Assembly: GCA_050247135.1 (NCBI GenBank)
Contig: JBFWUT010000004.1
Span: 90,018 to 154,017 of the forward strand
Origin: Berkiella sp050247135
Lineage (GTDB): Bacteria; Pseudomonadota; Gammaproteobacteria; Berkiellales; Berkiellaceae
DNA length: 64,000 nt
Reading direction: 5' to 3'
Under the pieces are notes generated by a model. That model was not told the DNA's origin. It saw only the letters and a program-made list of their open reading frames with translations, and searched no databases. Shown here piece after piece: positions 17,260-26,589 of the stretch; the first letter of the stretch is position 1; the number at the start of each line of letters is the position of its first letter. A program made the position numbers and the translations under genes.

Positions 17260-17661
17260 CTATCGCCTTTGCTCCCAATAGTCTCTATTTTGTTGTTCCC
17301 GTAAATCACTTTGCGCACGATATTCATCCCCTTGTGCATCCATTAAATCCCGATAGCGGCTGTTCGGTGATTGACTATTTGGCCCTTCGCTTTGAATGCG
17401 CAGGGTGTTCCCTCGGGCACTTTCATAAGAATCCCTTGCTCGCTCTACGTTTCTTTGTGCATCCCGTCTTGCGCGATCATGGCGGCTTTGTTCATAGCTT
17501 TCTCTCACACTGCCACTACTACTACTGGCATTATCGGAATGATGAATTCGAACCAGGGGTCTTCTGGCATTGGTTTCCAGCGGATATACAAGCAATAAAA
17601 TAGCCATCATAATAACTATGGCCGCAACTGCTATCTTGTGGAAACGACTCTGATTGAACAT
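17260..17661 (-). CDS. small single-pass membrane protein with Arg-rich coiled coil
   Basis: A 133-residue protein. Residues about 8-28 form one hydrophobic helix (IAVAAIVIMMAILLLVYPL), followed by a highly charged Arg/Glu/Gln/Ser-rich segment (DRARRDAQRNVERARDSYES) likely to be coiled coil or disordered. I know no family. The ATG at 17661 is preferred over the GTG two codons upstream because of an AGGG at good spacing. It lies between the CDF transporter and the TPR protein on the same strand. Confidence 0.65.
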   Translation of the reverse strand: MFNQSRFHKIAVAAIVIMMAILLLVYPLETNARRPLVRIHHSDNASSSSGSVRESYEQSRHDRARRDAQRNVERARDSYESARGNTLRIQSEGPNSQSPNSRYRDLMDAQGDEYRAQSDLREQQNRDYWEQRR

Positions 17662-17725
17662 CCACACACCCTGCCTGATCTCTCTACTTAATATCGGTAA
17701 GACCGCCAGGCAGGTTAAATGGTTC

Positions 17726-18463
17726 CTATTCTTTTTGAGCTTGTTTGAGCCATGCTTGCTCGGTGCTTTGAAAATGTTTTGGCAATCTGTTGAGGCGCTT
17801 TCGCATAGCCGTTAACACTTCTTGTGCACGATCTTGATGATTGTGTTGACGAAGATGTTTTAAGTAGTAATAGGAAGCTTCTAAGCCTGAATAATAATTT
17901 TGCAAACGCTCAAATTCAAAATTGGCTAATTGAAACTCTCCCAAGGCAGCCAAAGAGCGCGCAAATAACAAGTGGATTTGTGGGTACATTGAGCATTGAT
18001 TCTTCTTTTCACTTAGCAAGGTTTCCAGAATGAACTTTGCTTCATTAAATTTTTGCAGGCCAAACAAAGCTTTGGCTTTATCCAGCAACAAATCTGGATC
18101 GTGGCTAAATTGGTTTTTTAATAAGCTGTCTAAAACCGCTAAGGCTGATTGAAAATCGTTCAGTTGAAGATAACACCGAGCCAGCGCGTGCAAATTTTCA
18201 ATGGTGGGTATTTCATTCGCAGCCATTCTCTTGGCTTGTAATTCATGTTGCGGATTTGCTTTGACAGCACTTTTGAAAATACGACGATGTGAGTGGTAAA
18301 TTTCAGGACCAAACTCAATCACTAAATATGCTAGTGCGCCAGCGAATGGCACCAACAAAATCATCATGATAAGGCCGTGGGGATAACCGCGATGGAAAGC
18401 GTGAACCACACAAAAAACCTGCAGTAATAAGATGGCTAAACTTGAAATAGCAATAAGGTGCAT
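17726..18463 (-). CDS. inner-membrane protein with TPR-like repeats
   Basis: A 245-residue protein. Two hydrophobic helices at residues 1-25 and 32-52, with the pattern of the PLDc_N domain, are followed by a soluble region with TPR-type helix pairs (TIENLHALARCYLQLNDFQ, then PDLLLDKAKALFGLQKFNEA and QIHLLFARSLAALGEFQLA). TPR domains mediate protein-protein contact, so this is probably a membrane-tethered scaffold. The function is unknown. It is monocistronic or co-transcribed with the small membrane protein downstream. Confidence 0.75.
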   Translation of the reverse strand: MHLIAISSLAILLLQVFCVVHAFHRGYPHGLIMMILLVPFAGALAYLVIEFGPEIYHSHRRIFKSAVKANPQHELQAKRMAANEIPTIENLHALARCYLQLNDFQSALAVLDSLLKNQFSHDPDLLLDKAKALFGLQKFNEAKFILETLLSEKKNQCSMYPQIHLLFARSLAALGEFQLANFEFERLQNYYSGLEASYYYLKHLRQHNHQDRAQEVLTAMRKRLNRLPKHFQSTEQAWLKQAQKE

Positions 18464-18600
18464 AATCCCTCCCCGTGAGTCTAAGTAATTTAACTCATTC
18501 AGTGTTTGCTATCAATTCATCACAGACCAACGGGAGTAGAAATAGGATAGAGATCAACAATACGGGTATATCCTTCGAAAAGTGACTTTTCTGTCGTACA

Positions 18601-19557
18601 ATGGCACGAAGTTATAGGTGGTTGTTAGATTGTATGCGCTTATTTCCAACGTTTTTGTCAGCTTTCTTATGCCTGAATATCGCCCTTTTAAGTGGTTGTG
18701 CAGGACCTATGCCACAACCTATCGCTATACCCTATAGCATGCCACCCGCTCCTGCCCTCCAAAATATTCGAGTTGCATTAGTCTTAAGCGGTGGCGGTGC
18801 TAGGGCTTTAGCGCATGCCGGGGTGATTGAGGTCCTTGAAAAAAACCGTATACCCATCGATCTGATTGTCGGTTCTAGTGCTGGTAGTGTTATTGGGGCC
18901 CTTTATGCAGATGATCCCAATGCTGCTCTCTTGCGACAAAAAATTATCGCCCTCAATAAATGGGATCTACTCGATGTGAACTGGTCTTCTGGCCTAAAAA
19001 TGTTCTGGCAGTTAAGAGGGCCCGTTGAAGGCAATGCCTTACGTTATTTTTTGCAAATGAATATGGATGCACAAGCGTTTCCTGAGTTAAAAATCCCACT
19101 CGTTGTTGTGACTACCGATATTCACCGTGGTGAAGCTTTCGCTATTCGCAGTGGGCCTTTGGTGCCAGCTATCCATGCCTCAAGCGCCGTACCCATGGTT
19201 TTTAGTCCAGTGATCATGTACGGCAGAACGTTAGTCGATGGTGGCGTAGCAAGCCCAGTCCCTGTTGAAATCGCCAAACAATTTAACCCTAAAATCATTA
19301 TTGCGGTGGATATCGGCACCAGTCCTGATTATGGGCCAGTCATGAATGCGTATCAGTTAGGTGTGCGCAGTTTGCATATCGCTTATTTTAAACTGGCGAA
19401 TTGGCAAAATTTGCAAGCCGATGTTGTCATCCATCCTGCAATCGATGAATTCGGTATGTTTGATGATCACGCGAATGAAAATATGTATCAATTAGGAAAA
19501 GAAGCGGCAACGGCTGCCTTAGGGCAAATTCAGCAGCTTTTGGCGCAAAAGCAGTGA
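18601..19557 (+). CDS. patatin-like phospholipase, lipoprotein
   Basis: A 318-residue patatin-domain protein. A signal peptide with lipobox LLSGC (Cys about residue 33) predicts a lipoprotein. The oxyanion loop is LSGGGARALAHAGV, the nucleophile elbow GSSAGS and the catalytic Asp DGGVASP, so the Ser-Asp dyad is complete. It is similar to the RssA/NTE-type bacterial patatins. It likely hydrolyses phospholipid acyl chains at the periplasmic or outer-membrane side. An alternative ATG at 18634 would give a tighter signal peptide. It is monocistronic. Confidence 0.9.
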   Translation: MARSYRWLLDCMRLFPTFLSAFLCLNIALLSGCAGPMPQPIAIPYSMPPAPALQNIRVALVLSGGGARALAHAGVIEVLEKNRIPIDLIVGSSAGSVIGALYADDPNAALLRQKIIALNKWDLLDVNWSSGLKMFWQLRGPVEGNALRYFLQMNMDAQAFPELKIPLVVVTTDIHRGEAFAIRSGPLVPAIHASSAVPMVFSPVIMYGRTLVDGGVASPVPVEIAKQFNPKIIIAVDIGTSPDYGPVMNAYQLGVRSLHIAYFKLANWQNLQADVVIHPAIDEFGMFDDHANENMYQLGKEAATAALGQIQQLLAQKQ

Positions 19558-19875
19558 TATGCACTTTAAGGCCATGAGATAGGCGAAGGCAACACAGCAT
19601 AAGGTTCGAATACGAAAATTACTCAAAGTAGTCGAGCCTTAGGCAAGGCGCCGAGCCTTCGAACAAAGGAGTGTACTCTTGTACATGACTGCCGTGAGAT
19701 AGGCGAAGGCAACACAGCATAAGGTTCGAATACGAAGAGTAATAGACAGTACATGGGTAAATGAACGGGTTGACTTTACCCTTGTAATTAATTGTAATGA
19801 CTAAATAACAACTAGAAAAGCCACCCCACCAACGGGTGTATATTCTAAGAACAAAAAAACAAAGGCAGTAGTACC
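19558..19875. repeat. intergenic region with a direct repeat at exact 120-bp spacing
   Basis: A 46-bp sequence at 19571-19616 recurs at 19691-19736 with one mismatch, exactly 120 bp later. It contains GATAGGCGAAGGCAACACAG and, further on, AAGGTTCGAATACGAA. The bases between carry GAGTGTACTCTTGTACATGA-type palindromic sequence and a GGCAAGGCGCCGAGCC stretch. There is no convincing ORF. It resembles a dispersed intergenic repeat; whether other copies exist in the genome cannot be seen here. Confidence 0.55.
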
Positions 19876-20220
19876 ATGGCAACACCCTTAAATCCTTTGC
19901 GTCATAAGTTCCAATCTGTTTGTTTACGTTGTAAGCAAACCTGGCAAACCTTTCAAGAAAAAATCCAACGCTTGCTATCGCCTTTAACGCATGATGAGCC
20001 TGAACCTTGGCCTGCTTTGGAGGAAATGGGTTTAGAGCCCATCGAAGAAGGCAAGACGGTAGCAGTGGCCCACTTTCCCTTCGATGATAAAAGCAGCAGT
20101 ATCGAGCAAAAGAATATGGTGGTCGTTGAAGTGAAGTATTATCCTAAAAACGATACCGCCGAGGGCGAAGATCTTAACTTACGTATCACACATTATCCGC
20201 CCAGTAATCGCCTTCATTAA
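19876..20220 (+). CDS. hypothetical protein
   Basis: A 114-residue protein, not recognised. The N-terminal 40 residues are basic with a CLRC pair (LRHKFQSVCLRCKQTW). The middle is acidic and Pro-rich (THDEPEPWPALEEMG), and the C-terminal half has alternating hydrophobic residues typical of beta-strands. There is no signal peptide or membrane segment. A strong terminator follows the stop codon. It is probably monocistronic. Confidence 0.65.
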   Translation: MATPLNPLRHKFQSVCLRCKQTWQTFQEKIQRLLSPLTHDEPEPWPALEEMGLEPIEEGKTVAVAHFPFDDKSSSIEQKNMVVVEVKYYPKNDTAEGEDLNLRITHYPPSNRLH

Positions 20221-20230
20221 TATCCTGCCA

Positions 20231-20261
20231 AAAAAAAAGCAGGCTACGAGCCTGCTTTTTT
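20231..20261. terminator. bidirectional intrinsic terminator
   Basis: The stem GCAGGCT (20239-20245), loop ACG, AGCCTGC (20249-20255) is flanked by an A-run before and a T-run after, so it can terminate both the plus-strand gene ending at 20220 and the minus-strand gene ending at 20279. Confidence 0.9.
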
Positions 20262-20278
20262 CATATCCTCAATAAAAC

Positions 20279-21355
20279 TTAGTTAGGTTTTACTGTGGTT
20301 TTAGCTTTTTCTTCAACTTTAGGAGCGTATCTTTCTTCAGTTCTGGTTAAGAACGTTTCTAAAGTTGCACTGTTCATAGTTTGAACTGCTTGGAGAGTTT
20401 TAGCGTTTGAATTACGTGCTAAACCTTCTAAGCCTTCTTTGCTCATGGTATTAAGAACCGCTTTCGCAGTGGGTTTAGCTTCAACAATGGCTAAAATCTG
20501 CTTAGCTTCAGCTGAAACCATGATGGTTTGCGCTAAAGTTGGTTGAGGAGCCGCAGCTACAGCAGTAGCCGGTTTCTTGGAAGCAACCCCTTCTGTACCA
20601 GCAATTCCTTTCAAACCATTAGCAAAAACTTCTGTCAACACAGCAGTAGGATCCATTGTCGCAACAGGTGCAACAGCGGTTTGTAAAGCAAGTAATTGCT
20701 GTTCAGGGGACATAGCAACAATGTTTGCCAATGCACCTTTGCTGATTTCTTCAAGTGCTTTCAAAGCTTGTGCTTGCTCTGCTGTTAATCCTTGTAAGAA
20801 AGCTTTAACCAGAGGATTAGCCGCTAATTGGGGAAATGCTTGTAAGAGTTCAGGAGATTCAACAGCGACAGCAGCAGCTGCTGGTTGCATGACTTGTTGA
20901 GCTTGTTTACGTGCATTGTATAAACGGTAAAGACCATAACCACCAAAAAGCGCACCCAATCCGCCTAAAGCATAACTAGCAATGCCAGCGGTTTGTGCAG
21001 CTTCAGCAACAGGCTTTGCAACACACATAGCGGTTGAAGCATTTTTAGCTGTTTCAATAATAGGTGCTACAAACGATGTGTTAGTCACATTGTTCATCAG
21101 TGGGCACATATCTTGTACTAACGGTGAGAAAGGTTGAACCACTTGTTTAACCACTTCAGCTGCTTTTACAATAGTAGCGGCGCTTTCGGTGGTGCCTAAG
21201 GTATTTTTACCTTGTGCCACTTCTGTTAATTGTTCTACGGCGGTATCAGCTACTTCTTGTGCAACTTCTTTAGCGCCGTAAGCTAATTGATGTAATTGAC
21301 CTGCAACGTCCCACAGAGCGACAGCTGCTTCTTTCTTTGGACCTAAACCTGACAT
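20279..21355 (-). CDS. alanine-rich protein with one central membrane helix
   Basis: A 358-residue protein, not recognised. It is rich in Ala, Val, Thr and Gln with few aromatic residues. One hydrophobic segment near residues 122-145 (ASYALGGLGALFGGYGLYRL) is followed by a basic NARKQAQQ. The remainder is probably amphipathic helices of low complexity. It neighbours another alanine-rich protein with one membrane helix (21567), on the same strand but separated by a terminator. The role is unknown; a surface or secreted helical protein is possible. Confidence 0.65.
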   Translation of the reverse strand: MSGLGPKKEAAVALWDVAGQLHQLAYGAKEVAQEVADTAVEQLTEVAQGKNTLGTTESAATIVKAAEVVKQVVQPFSPLVQDMCPLMNNVTNTSFVAPIIETAKNASTAMCVAKPVAEAAQTAGIASYALGGLGALFGGYGLYRLYNARKQAQQVMQPAAAAVAVESPELLQAFPQLAANPLVKAFLQGLTAEQAQALKALEEISKGALANIVAMSPEQQLLALQTAVAPVATMDPTAVLTEVFANGLKGIAGTEGVASKKPATAVAAAPQPTLAQTIMVSAEAKQILAIVEAKPTAKAVLNTMSKEGLEGLARNSNAKTLQAVQTMNSATLETFLTRTEERYAPKVEEKAKTTVKPN

Positions 21356-21509
21356 TTGTATATTCCTCTCTAATAGATAAGTTAACTGTTAACATTTCTC
21401 TAAAAATGTAGGGCCATTATAGGTGCTTCATTACTTTGGTCAATTAAATAACTGTGTTTTGGGATAAAGCGTGGGATCAAGCCGCCAGGCGGTAACGAGG
21501 ATTTTTTGC

Positions 21510-21551
21510 CAAAAAAAAACGGCCAATAGGGTTTCTATTAGCCGTTTTTAA
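21510..21551 (-). terminator. intrinsic terminator of the 21567 gene
   Basis: AAAAACGGC pairs with GCCGTTTTT, with CAATAG/CTATTA extending the stem around a short loop. It lies just downstream of the minus-strand gene ending at 21567 and has a T-run on that strand (the plus-strand A-run at 21511-21519). Confidence 0.85.
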
Positions 21552-21566
21552 TGTGAGTAATTACGC

Positions 21567-22163
21567 TTAGCGGAACTTATTTAAATGAGATAAGTTCAAA
21601 TTATCTAATACTTGTTCGTATTTTGCTTGTCCTTCGCCAGTGGGCATTTTACCCGTTGGCGGTAGTCCTAATTTTGCTAACACGAGTTGATCCACTGTAA
21701 CGGCTAAAGTCTGGACATTCACAGGTAAGTTGAGTTTTACCAAGGTAGCCGGATCCAAGCGTTGTTTCTCATTTTTGCGGAGATCCCATAAACGCAGCGC
21801 AACTTCACGCGTGTCAGCATTTTCTTTTTGTTGGCGCAAATGTTCGAGAACGATAGTTTGCACAGGCATTTTACCGGCAACTTCAGCAGCCGGTGTCACA
21901 GGAGCAACAACAGGAGCGGGTGCGCTAGCAATAGTCTGTTGAATTGATTCGCGTTGAAGACGTGCAACAATAGGCCTAGTAGCCACTTGTCTTTGAGGGC
22001 CGCTTCTTAACCAATACAACCCGCCTGTGGTTGCGGCTATTGCCGCGGTGCCAGCAGCTATACCCATGGCAACCATTGGATTGCTCACTGCCCATTCACA
22101 AGTATTGCGAATAGCACCTTCTGCCAATTGCCGACAAGCATCTTCACTCAAAAAAGAAAGCAT
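21567..22163 (-). CDS. hypothetical protein with one membrane helix
   Basis: A 198-residue protein, not recognised. One hydrophobic segment near residues 29-51 (MVAMGIAAGTAAIAATTGGL) is followed by basic residues, then an Ala/Pro/Val-rich linker (SAPAPVVAPVTPAAEVAGK) and a Leu/Lys-rich soluble C-terminus. The ATG at 22163 is used because GGGG lies 7 nt upstream; a TTG four codons earlier is less likely. Its overall layout resembles that of the 20279 protein, but I see no clear sequence repeat between them. Confidence 0.65.
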   Translation of the reverse strand: MLSFLSEDACRQLAEGAIRNTCEWAVSNPMVAMGIAAGTAAIAATTGGLYWLRSGPQRQVATRPIVARLQRESIQQTIASAPAPVVAPVTPAAEVAGKMPVQTIVLEHLRQQKENADTREVALRLWDLRKNEKQRLDPATLVKLNLPVNVQTLAVTVDQLVLAKLGLPPTGKMPTGEGQAKYEQVLDNLNLSHLNKFR

Positions 22164-22260
22164 GTAATACCCCAATAAAATAAGTTAGTTAATTAATATT
22201 GAGGTGAATGTAACAAATTATGCGATTAGATCAATGCCAAATGGAGATAAACGGATAGGC

Positions 22261-22296
22261 GGCTAAAAAGAAGCGCCAAGTGTAACAACTTAGCGC
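22261..22296 (-). terminator. intrinsic terminator of manC
   Basis: GCGCCAAGT (22273-22281) pairs with ACTTAGCGC (22288-22296), with one mismatch. On the minus strand it is followed by a T-rich tract (TTCTTTTTAG). It sits about 35 bp after the manC stop. Confidence 0.7.
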
Positions 22297-22329
22297 ATTC
22301 TATTTATATAAAGATTATATAAAGAAAAG

Positions 22330-23781
22330 TTAGGCTTCTTCAGTTAACGTCACAGGGGCTTTTTCTTCGCTGCGCCCGTATTGATCATCCAGTCGTAAAA
22401 TATCATCTTCTCCCAGGTAAGCACCCGATTGCACTTCGATGATTTCCAAGGGAATTTTGCCGACATTTTCTAAGCGATGATTCACACCGATGGGAATATA
22501 GGTTGATTGGTTTTCTGCCAGCAAAAAGACTTCATCACCCCTTGTAACACGGGCGGTGCCTTTGACCACCACCCAATGCTCTGAACGATGATGATGACGC
22601 TGCAGTGATAATTTTTGATCCACCGCCACCGTGATCCGTTTTACTTGAAAACGCTCGCCGTGATCAATCGATTCAAAAGCACCCCAAGGACGATTCACTC
22701 TGTGGTGAAAAATCACTTCTTTACGAGCGTTTTCACGCATTTGACTCACAATCGGTTTAATTTCTTGCGCTTTGTCTTTGTCTAAGATCAACACAGCATC
22801 CGGTGTTTCCACCACCACTACATTATCGAGCCCTACCGTTACCACTAAACGGTGGTTTGCTTGAATTAAGCAATTTTGAGTATGGCTTGTGATCACATCG
22901 CCTTTTAGCGCATTGCCATTTTGGTCTTTAGCCATAAGCTCTGCTAGTGCATCCCAAGCACCCACATCGTTCCAAGGACTTTGCAAGGGTAACATGGCAC
23001 CGTTAATGGTTTTTTCCATAACAGCATAGTCAATCGAATCAACAGGGCTTTTTTCAAATTCAGCTGCGCCGGGGCGGATAAAATCTTCAGAAAAACGGGC
23101 GTGCTGATAGGCAGCTTTGGCTGCATGATACATTTGGGCATCATGCAATAACAGCTCTTGCACAAAGGCGCCTGCTGAAAACAAGAACATACCGCTGTTC
23201 CACCAAAATTGTTTACTTTCTATGTAATTTTTGGCGGTCTGTGCATTGGGCTTTTCAACAAACTGACCAATCGAAAAACCAATGTGATTTTCCAGTGGTT
23301 CACCTTTTTGAATATAGCCATAGCCCGTTTCAGGGTGAGTTGGCTCTATTCCGAAGGTTACTAACTTTCCTTGTTGTGCAATCTTGATGGCATCGAAAAC
23401 TGTTGCCACAAAACCTTTGTTATCAGAGATCACATGATCTGAGGGCAACACTAATAGCAGGACATCTTCGTCAAAGGCATTAAGAGCATGCATGGCGGCC
23501 AAAGCCACTGCAGGAGCAGTCCCTTTGAATGAGGGCTCTAGCATAATAGCGCAATCGGGCCGCTGGGATTGTCTAACTTGCTCCGCTATCAAAAAGCGAT
23601 GCTGCTCACTGCCCATCACAATGGGTGTGCCACACCCTGGAATTTGCGCAACCCTCTTGAGGGTGCTTTGAAATAAACTCATGCCATCAAACAACGAAAT
23701 AAATTGCTTGGGATGGCTTTCTCGGGATAAAGGCCACAGGCGCGTGCCTGAGCCACCCGCGAGAATGACTGGGATCAACAT
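22330..23781 (-). CDS. manC: mannose-1-phosphate guanylyltransferase / mannose-6-phosphate isomerase
   Basis: A 483-residue bifunctional ManC/AlgA/XanB-type enzyme. The N-terminal nucleotidyltransferase begins with the signature AGGSGTRLWPLSRESHPKQF, with FVEKPN the second sugar-nucleotide motif. The C-terminal cupin domain (RPWGAFESID, then LSLQRHHHRSEHWVVVKGTA) is the type II phosphomannose isomerase. It produces GDP-mannose from mannose-1-phosphate and interconverts fructose- and mannose-6-phosphate, feeding surface polysaccharide synthesis. It stands alone here with its own terminator, divergent from the MFS gene. Confidence 0.95.
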   Translation of the reverse strand: MLIPVILAGGSGTRLWPLSRESHPKQFISLFDGMSLFQSTLKRVAQIPGCGTPIVMGSEQHRFLIAEQVRQSQRPDCAIMLEPSFKGTAPAVALAAMHALNAFDEDVLLLVLPSDHVISDNKGFVATVFDAIKIAQQGKLVTFGIEPTHPETGYGYIQKGEPLENHIGFSIGQFVEKPNAQTAKNYIESKQFWWNSGMFLFSAGAFVQELLLHDAQMYHAAKAAYQHARFSEDFIRPGAAEFEKSPVDSIDYAVMEKTINGAMLPLQSPWNDVGAWDALAELMAKDQNGNALKGDVITSHTQNCLIQANHRLVVTVGLDNVVVVETPDAVLILDKDKAQEIKPIVSQMRENARKEVIFHHRVNRPWGAFESIDHGERFQVKRITVAVDQKLSLQRHHHRSEHWVVVKGTARVTRGDEVFLLAENQSTYIPIGVNHRLENVGKIPLEIIEVQSGAYLGEDDILRLDDQYGRSEEKAPVTLTEEA

Positions 23782-23944
23782 GCCCCCTCCCTCTTCTTTT
23801 GGCGCACCACAAAAGCATTCATCGTAGCGAAGGTCATGATCCTCTGCAATCCCTATAGAAAAGATGGCAAGCTAACTTTTTAAACACCCCTTTGCGAAGG
23901 CAACAGCCTGCCTTATACTCAAACACAATCATGAGGATCCCCCT

Positions 23945-25219
23945 ATGCCAGTGCGCAATCAATTCCAACTGCTTTTTCTTCGACGCTTTGTTCCCTACTT
24001 TGGGACGCAGTTTATGGGTGCCTTGAACGATAATGTTTTTAAAACCTCACTACTCGTGCTCATCAGCATCACCTTTGCTAATGAATATCCCGATAAGGCT
24101 AATGTCTTAAATAATATTGCAGCCGCAGCATTTATCTTTCCGTTTTTTTTGTTTGCCGCCACTGCGGGACAACTAGCCGATAAATTTCCTAAATATCGCT
24201 TAATCCAAATCATCAAATCAGCGGAAGTCGGTATTGCACTCTTAATTGGCGTGGGCTTTTACTTAAATCATTTTCCCTTTTTATTATTTGTTTTATTTTT
24301 ATTAGGGACTCAAGCGGCTTTTTTTTCGCCCGTCAAATACAGCATTTTGCCACAATATTTAACCACTGAAGAACTCACCGGTGGTAATGGTCTTGTGCAA
24401 ATGGGTACCTTTATTGCCATTTTAATGGGGACCATCCTCGGCGGGCTATTGGTAAGTCATGCCAAGTGGGGAGAATTGTTCATTTTTATCGCAACATTAA
24501 CTTTTGCCTTAATAGGACTTGGTTTTAGCTTGATGATTCCACCCGCTGTTTATCCTGGACAAGTTCCTTCACTCAAAATAAATTGGGAACCCTTCTCGCA
24601 AACCTGGCGCACCTTATCAAGTTCAATTAAAAATCCGATGCTGTTTACTGCCATGATTGGGATCTCCTGGTTTTGGTTTTATGGTAGCGTTTTGCTCACC
24701 CAAATACCCAATTATGCCAAGTTGCACCTCAATGGCGGCGCTGTGATCATGACCACATTGCTAACGCTCGTTTCATTGGGCATTGGCATAGGATCGCTCT
24801 TGTGCGAAAAATTATCAGGCCATAAAGAAGAAATTGGCTTAGTCCCTTTTGGTGCCATTGGCTTAACGCTGTTTACCGTTGATTTAAGTTTTGCCATCTC
24901 TTTAGGTCGAGTACTCACAGATTTATTTTTTCTTGGCCTATTTGGTGGATTTTATATCGTACCGCTTTATGTGATGTTGCAAACCCGGAGTCCTGTTGAA
25001 ACACGCTCCCAAGTCGTTGCCGCTAATAATATTATGAACGCTATATTCATGACCTTTGCAAGTATTGTTGCCATAGTCATGCTCAAAATTGGTCTTAGTA
25101 TACCGCAGTTGTTTTTAGTCATTGCTTTGATGAATGCCGCTTTAACGCTGTGCATCTTTTGGACTCACCCTGAATTTATCATTCGTTTCAAACACTGGCT
25201 AAAATCCTTTAGAAAGTAG
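23945..25219 (+). CDS. MFS transporter, LplT-like (lysophospholipid transporter)
   Basis: A 424-residue protein with about 12 membrane helices. FMGALNDNVFKTSL near the N-terminus and AAFFSPVKYSILPQ in the middle are characteristic of the LplT/Aas-type MFS branch, which flips lysophospholipids across the inner membrane for re-acylation. The acyltransferase part often fused to LplT in other proteobacteria is absent, and no plsC-type gene is adjacent (one lies at 54548). I therefore call the substrate only tentatively. Confidence 0.8.
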   Translation: MPVRNQFQLLFLRRFVPYFGTQFMGALNDNVFKTSLLVLISITFANEYPDKANVLNNIAAAAFIFPFFLFAATAGQLADKFPKYRLIQIIKSAEVGIALLIGVGFYLNHFPFLLFVLFLLGTQAAFFSPVKYSILPQYLTTEELTGGNGLVQMGTFIAILMGTILGGLLVSHAKWGELFIFIATLTFALIGLGFSLMIPPAVYPGQVPSLKINWEPFSQTWRTLSSSIKNPMLFTAMIGISWFWFYGSVLLTQIPNYAKLHLNGGAVIMTTLLTLVSLGIGIGSLLCEKLSGHKEEIGLVPFGAIGLTLFTVDLSFAISLGRVLTDLFFLGLFGGFYIVPLYVMLQTRSPVETRSQVVAANNIMNAIFMTFASIVAIVMLKIGLSIPQLFLVIALMNAALTLCIFWTHPEFIIRFKHWLKSFRK

Positions 25220-25282
25220 CTAAACTTGTAGATATAGCCGAAAGCTTAATGAGTTGGTCGTAAATTCAGTAGAGGTTGGCCT

Positions 25283-26575
25283 ATGCTACAAGACACTTCT
25301 GCGTCAAAGCCCCGCGGGAATGTTTTATTCGTCGACGATGAAGAAAATATTACCAGGACGCTAGAAAGACAGTTCAAACCTTTAGGCTACAATGTTTTTG
25401 TCGCCAATAACGGTGTGGCTGCACTGCATATTCTCGCCAATGACAAAATCGATGTTGTTGTCTCTGATATGCGTATGCCTGAAATGAATGGCGCCAGTCT
25501 CTTAAAAGAAGTAGCAACCAAATGGCCTAATGTTGGCCGGATTTTATTAACAGGCTTTGCTGAGGTGGATGCGGCGGTTGCCGCCATCAACGAAGGGAAG
25601 GTTGATTTTTATTTAGAAAAACCCTGGAATGTCAATTATATCGAATCTATTGTCAAAAACGCCGTTGAAACAAAGCATTTAAAAGAAAAAACCATTTTAC
25701 TACAAAAAGAAGTATACCGTCAGAATCAAGAACTCCTCACACTGAACCACGCGCTTGAAAGTAAAGTGACTGCACGTACGCAAGAACTCAACCATACGCT
25801 TGAGAGCTTGCAGCAAAGTCAATTAGCCACTTTGAATATTTGCTCTAATTTAATTGAAAATCATCTACCGCAATATCGCGGGCACGCAAAAAAGGTAGCT
25901 GATCTAGCAAGACAACTTGCCGTCATTCTGAAACTCTCTGAAACAGAAACCAATCATGTTTATTATGCTGGCTATCTCTACGCATTAGGTAAAATTGCCT
26001 TACCCAAAGATATGTTGAATGTTCCTTATCGATTGCTGAAGGCTGATATCAAAAAAGTATTCGAACAATACCCTATCATTGGTAGCACAGCTCTTATGGG
26101 GAGTCAGCACCGAAATCTGGAAAATGTTGCTGAGATCATCTTGGCACACCGTGAAGCGTATAATGGTAAGGGTTATCCTCATAAATTAGCTAACGATAAA
26201 ATCCCCTTTGGCGCACGGATTTTATATGTTGCTGTCGATTATGAGCAATACCAATTAGGAATGTTACTACCCGATAAACTAACTCCTTTTCAAGCGGTTG
26301 AGCTAATAAAGGCTTCAAAGGGAATGATGTATGATCCTAAAGTCGTGGATGCGTTTTGTGAAGTCATTGCCTCAATGCCACAAGAATCATTCAAGCCCAT
26401 TCAAGAAAAGATCATGACCCCTGAATCTATCAAGCCTGGGATGGTGTTATCGCGGGATCTATTGTCCCCTACTGGGATGCTATTGTTACCCAAAGGTATC
26501 ACATTAGATGAGAAGTCTATTCTTAACCTGGCCAAGCTACACAATATCATTATTTACATTCATATTGATCAGTAA
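25283..26575 (+). CDS. response regulator with degenerate HD-GYP-like output domain
   Basis: A 430-residue protein. Residues about 12-130 are a receiver domain with acidic pocket DDE (18-20), phosphoacceptor Asp61 (VSDMRMPEMNG) and Lys in EKPW. A coiled linker is followed by an HD-GYP-like domain (about 185-345). The hallmark HD in YAALLHDIGKI-type sequences is replaced (YAGYLYALGKIALP). GKGYP is present, but the later VADxYD is VAVDYE. It therefore probably does not hydrolyse c-di-GMP. It is followed by the histidine kinase 14 nt downstream, its likely partner. Confidence 0.8.
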   Translation: MLQDTSASKPRGNVLFVDDEENITRTLERQFKPLGYNVFVANNGVAALHILANDKIDVVVSDMRMPEMNGASLLKEVATKWPNVGRILLTGFAEVDAAVAAINEGKVDFYLEKPWNVNYIESIVKNAVETKHLKEKTILLQKEVYRQNQELLTLNHALESKVTARTQELNHTLESLQQSQLATLNICSNLIENHLPQYRGHAKKVADLARQLAVILKLSETETNHVYYAGYLYALGKIALPKDMLNVPYRLLKADIKKVFEQYPIIGSTALMGSQHRNLENVAEIILAHREAYNGKGYPHKLANDKIPFGARILYVAVDYEQYQLGMLLPDKLTPFQAVELIKASKGMMYDPKVVDAFCEVIASMPQESFKPIQEKIMTPESIKPGMVLSRDLLSPTGMLLLPKGITLDEKSILNLAKLHNIIIYIHIDQ

Positions 26576-26589
26576 CCAGGTCACAAGTT

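Noticed and set aside
19601..19616. GGTTCGAATAC as a possible tRNA T-arm
   Set aside because: No acceptor, D- or anticodon-arm partner is found around it, and the sequence occurs twice at 120-bp spacing as part of a repeat.
19619..19885. Minus-strand open frame of 88 codons across the repeat region
   Set aside because: It overlaps the repeat and the start of the 19876 gene, lacks a ribosome-binding site and has no recognisable protein features.
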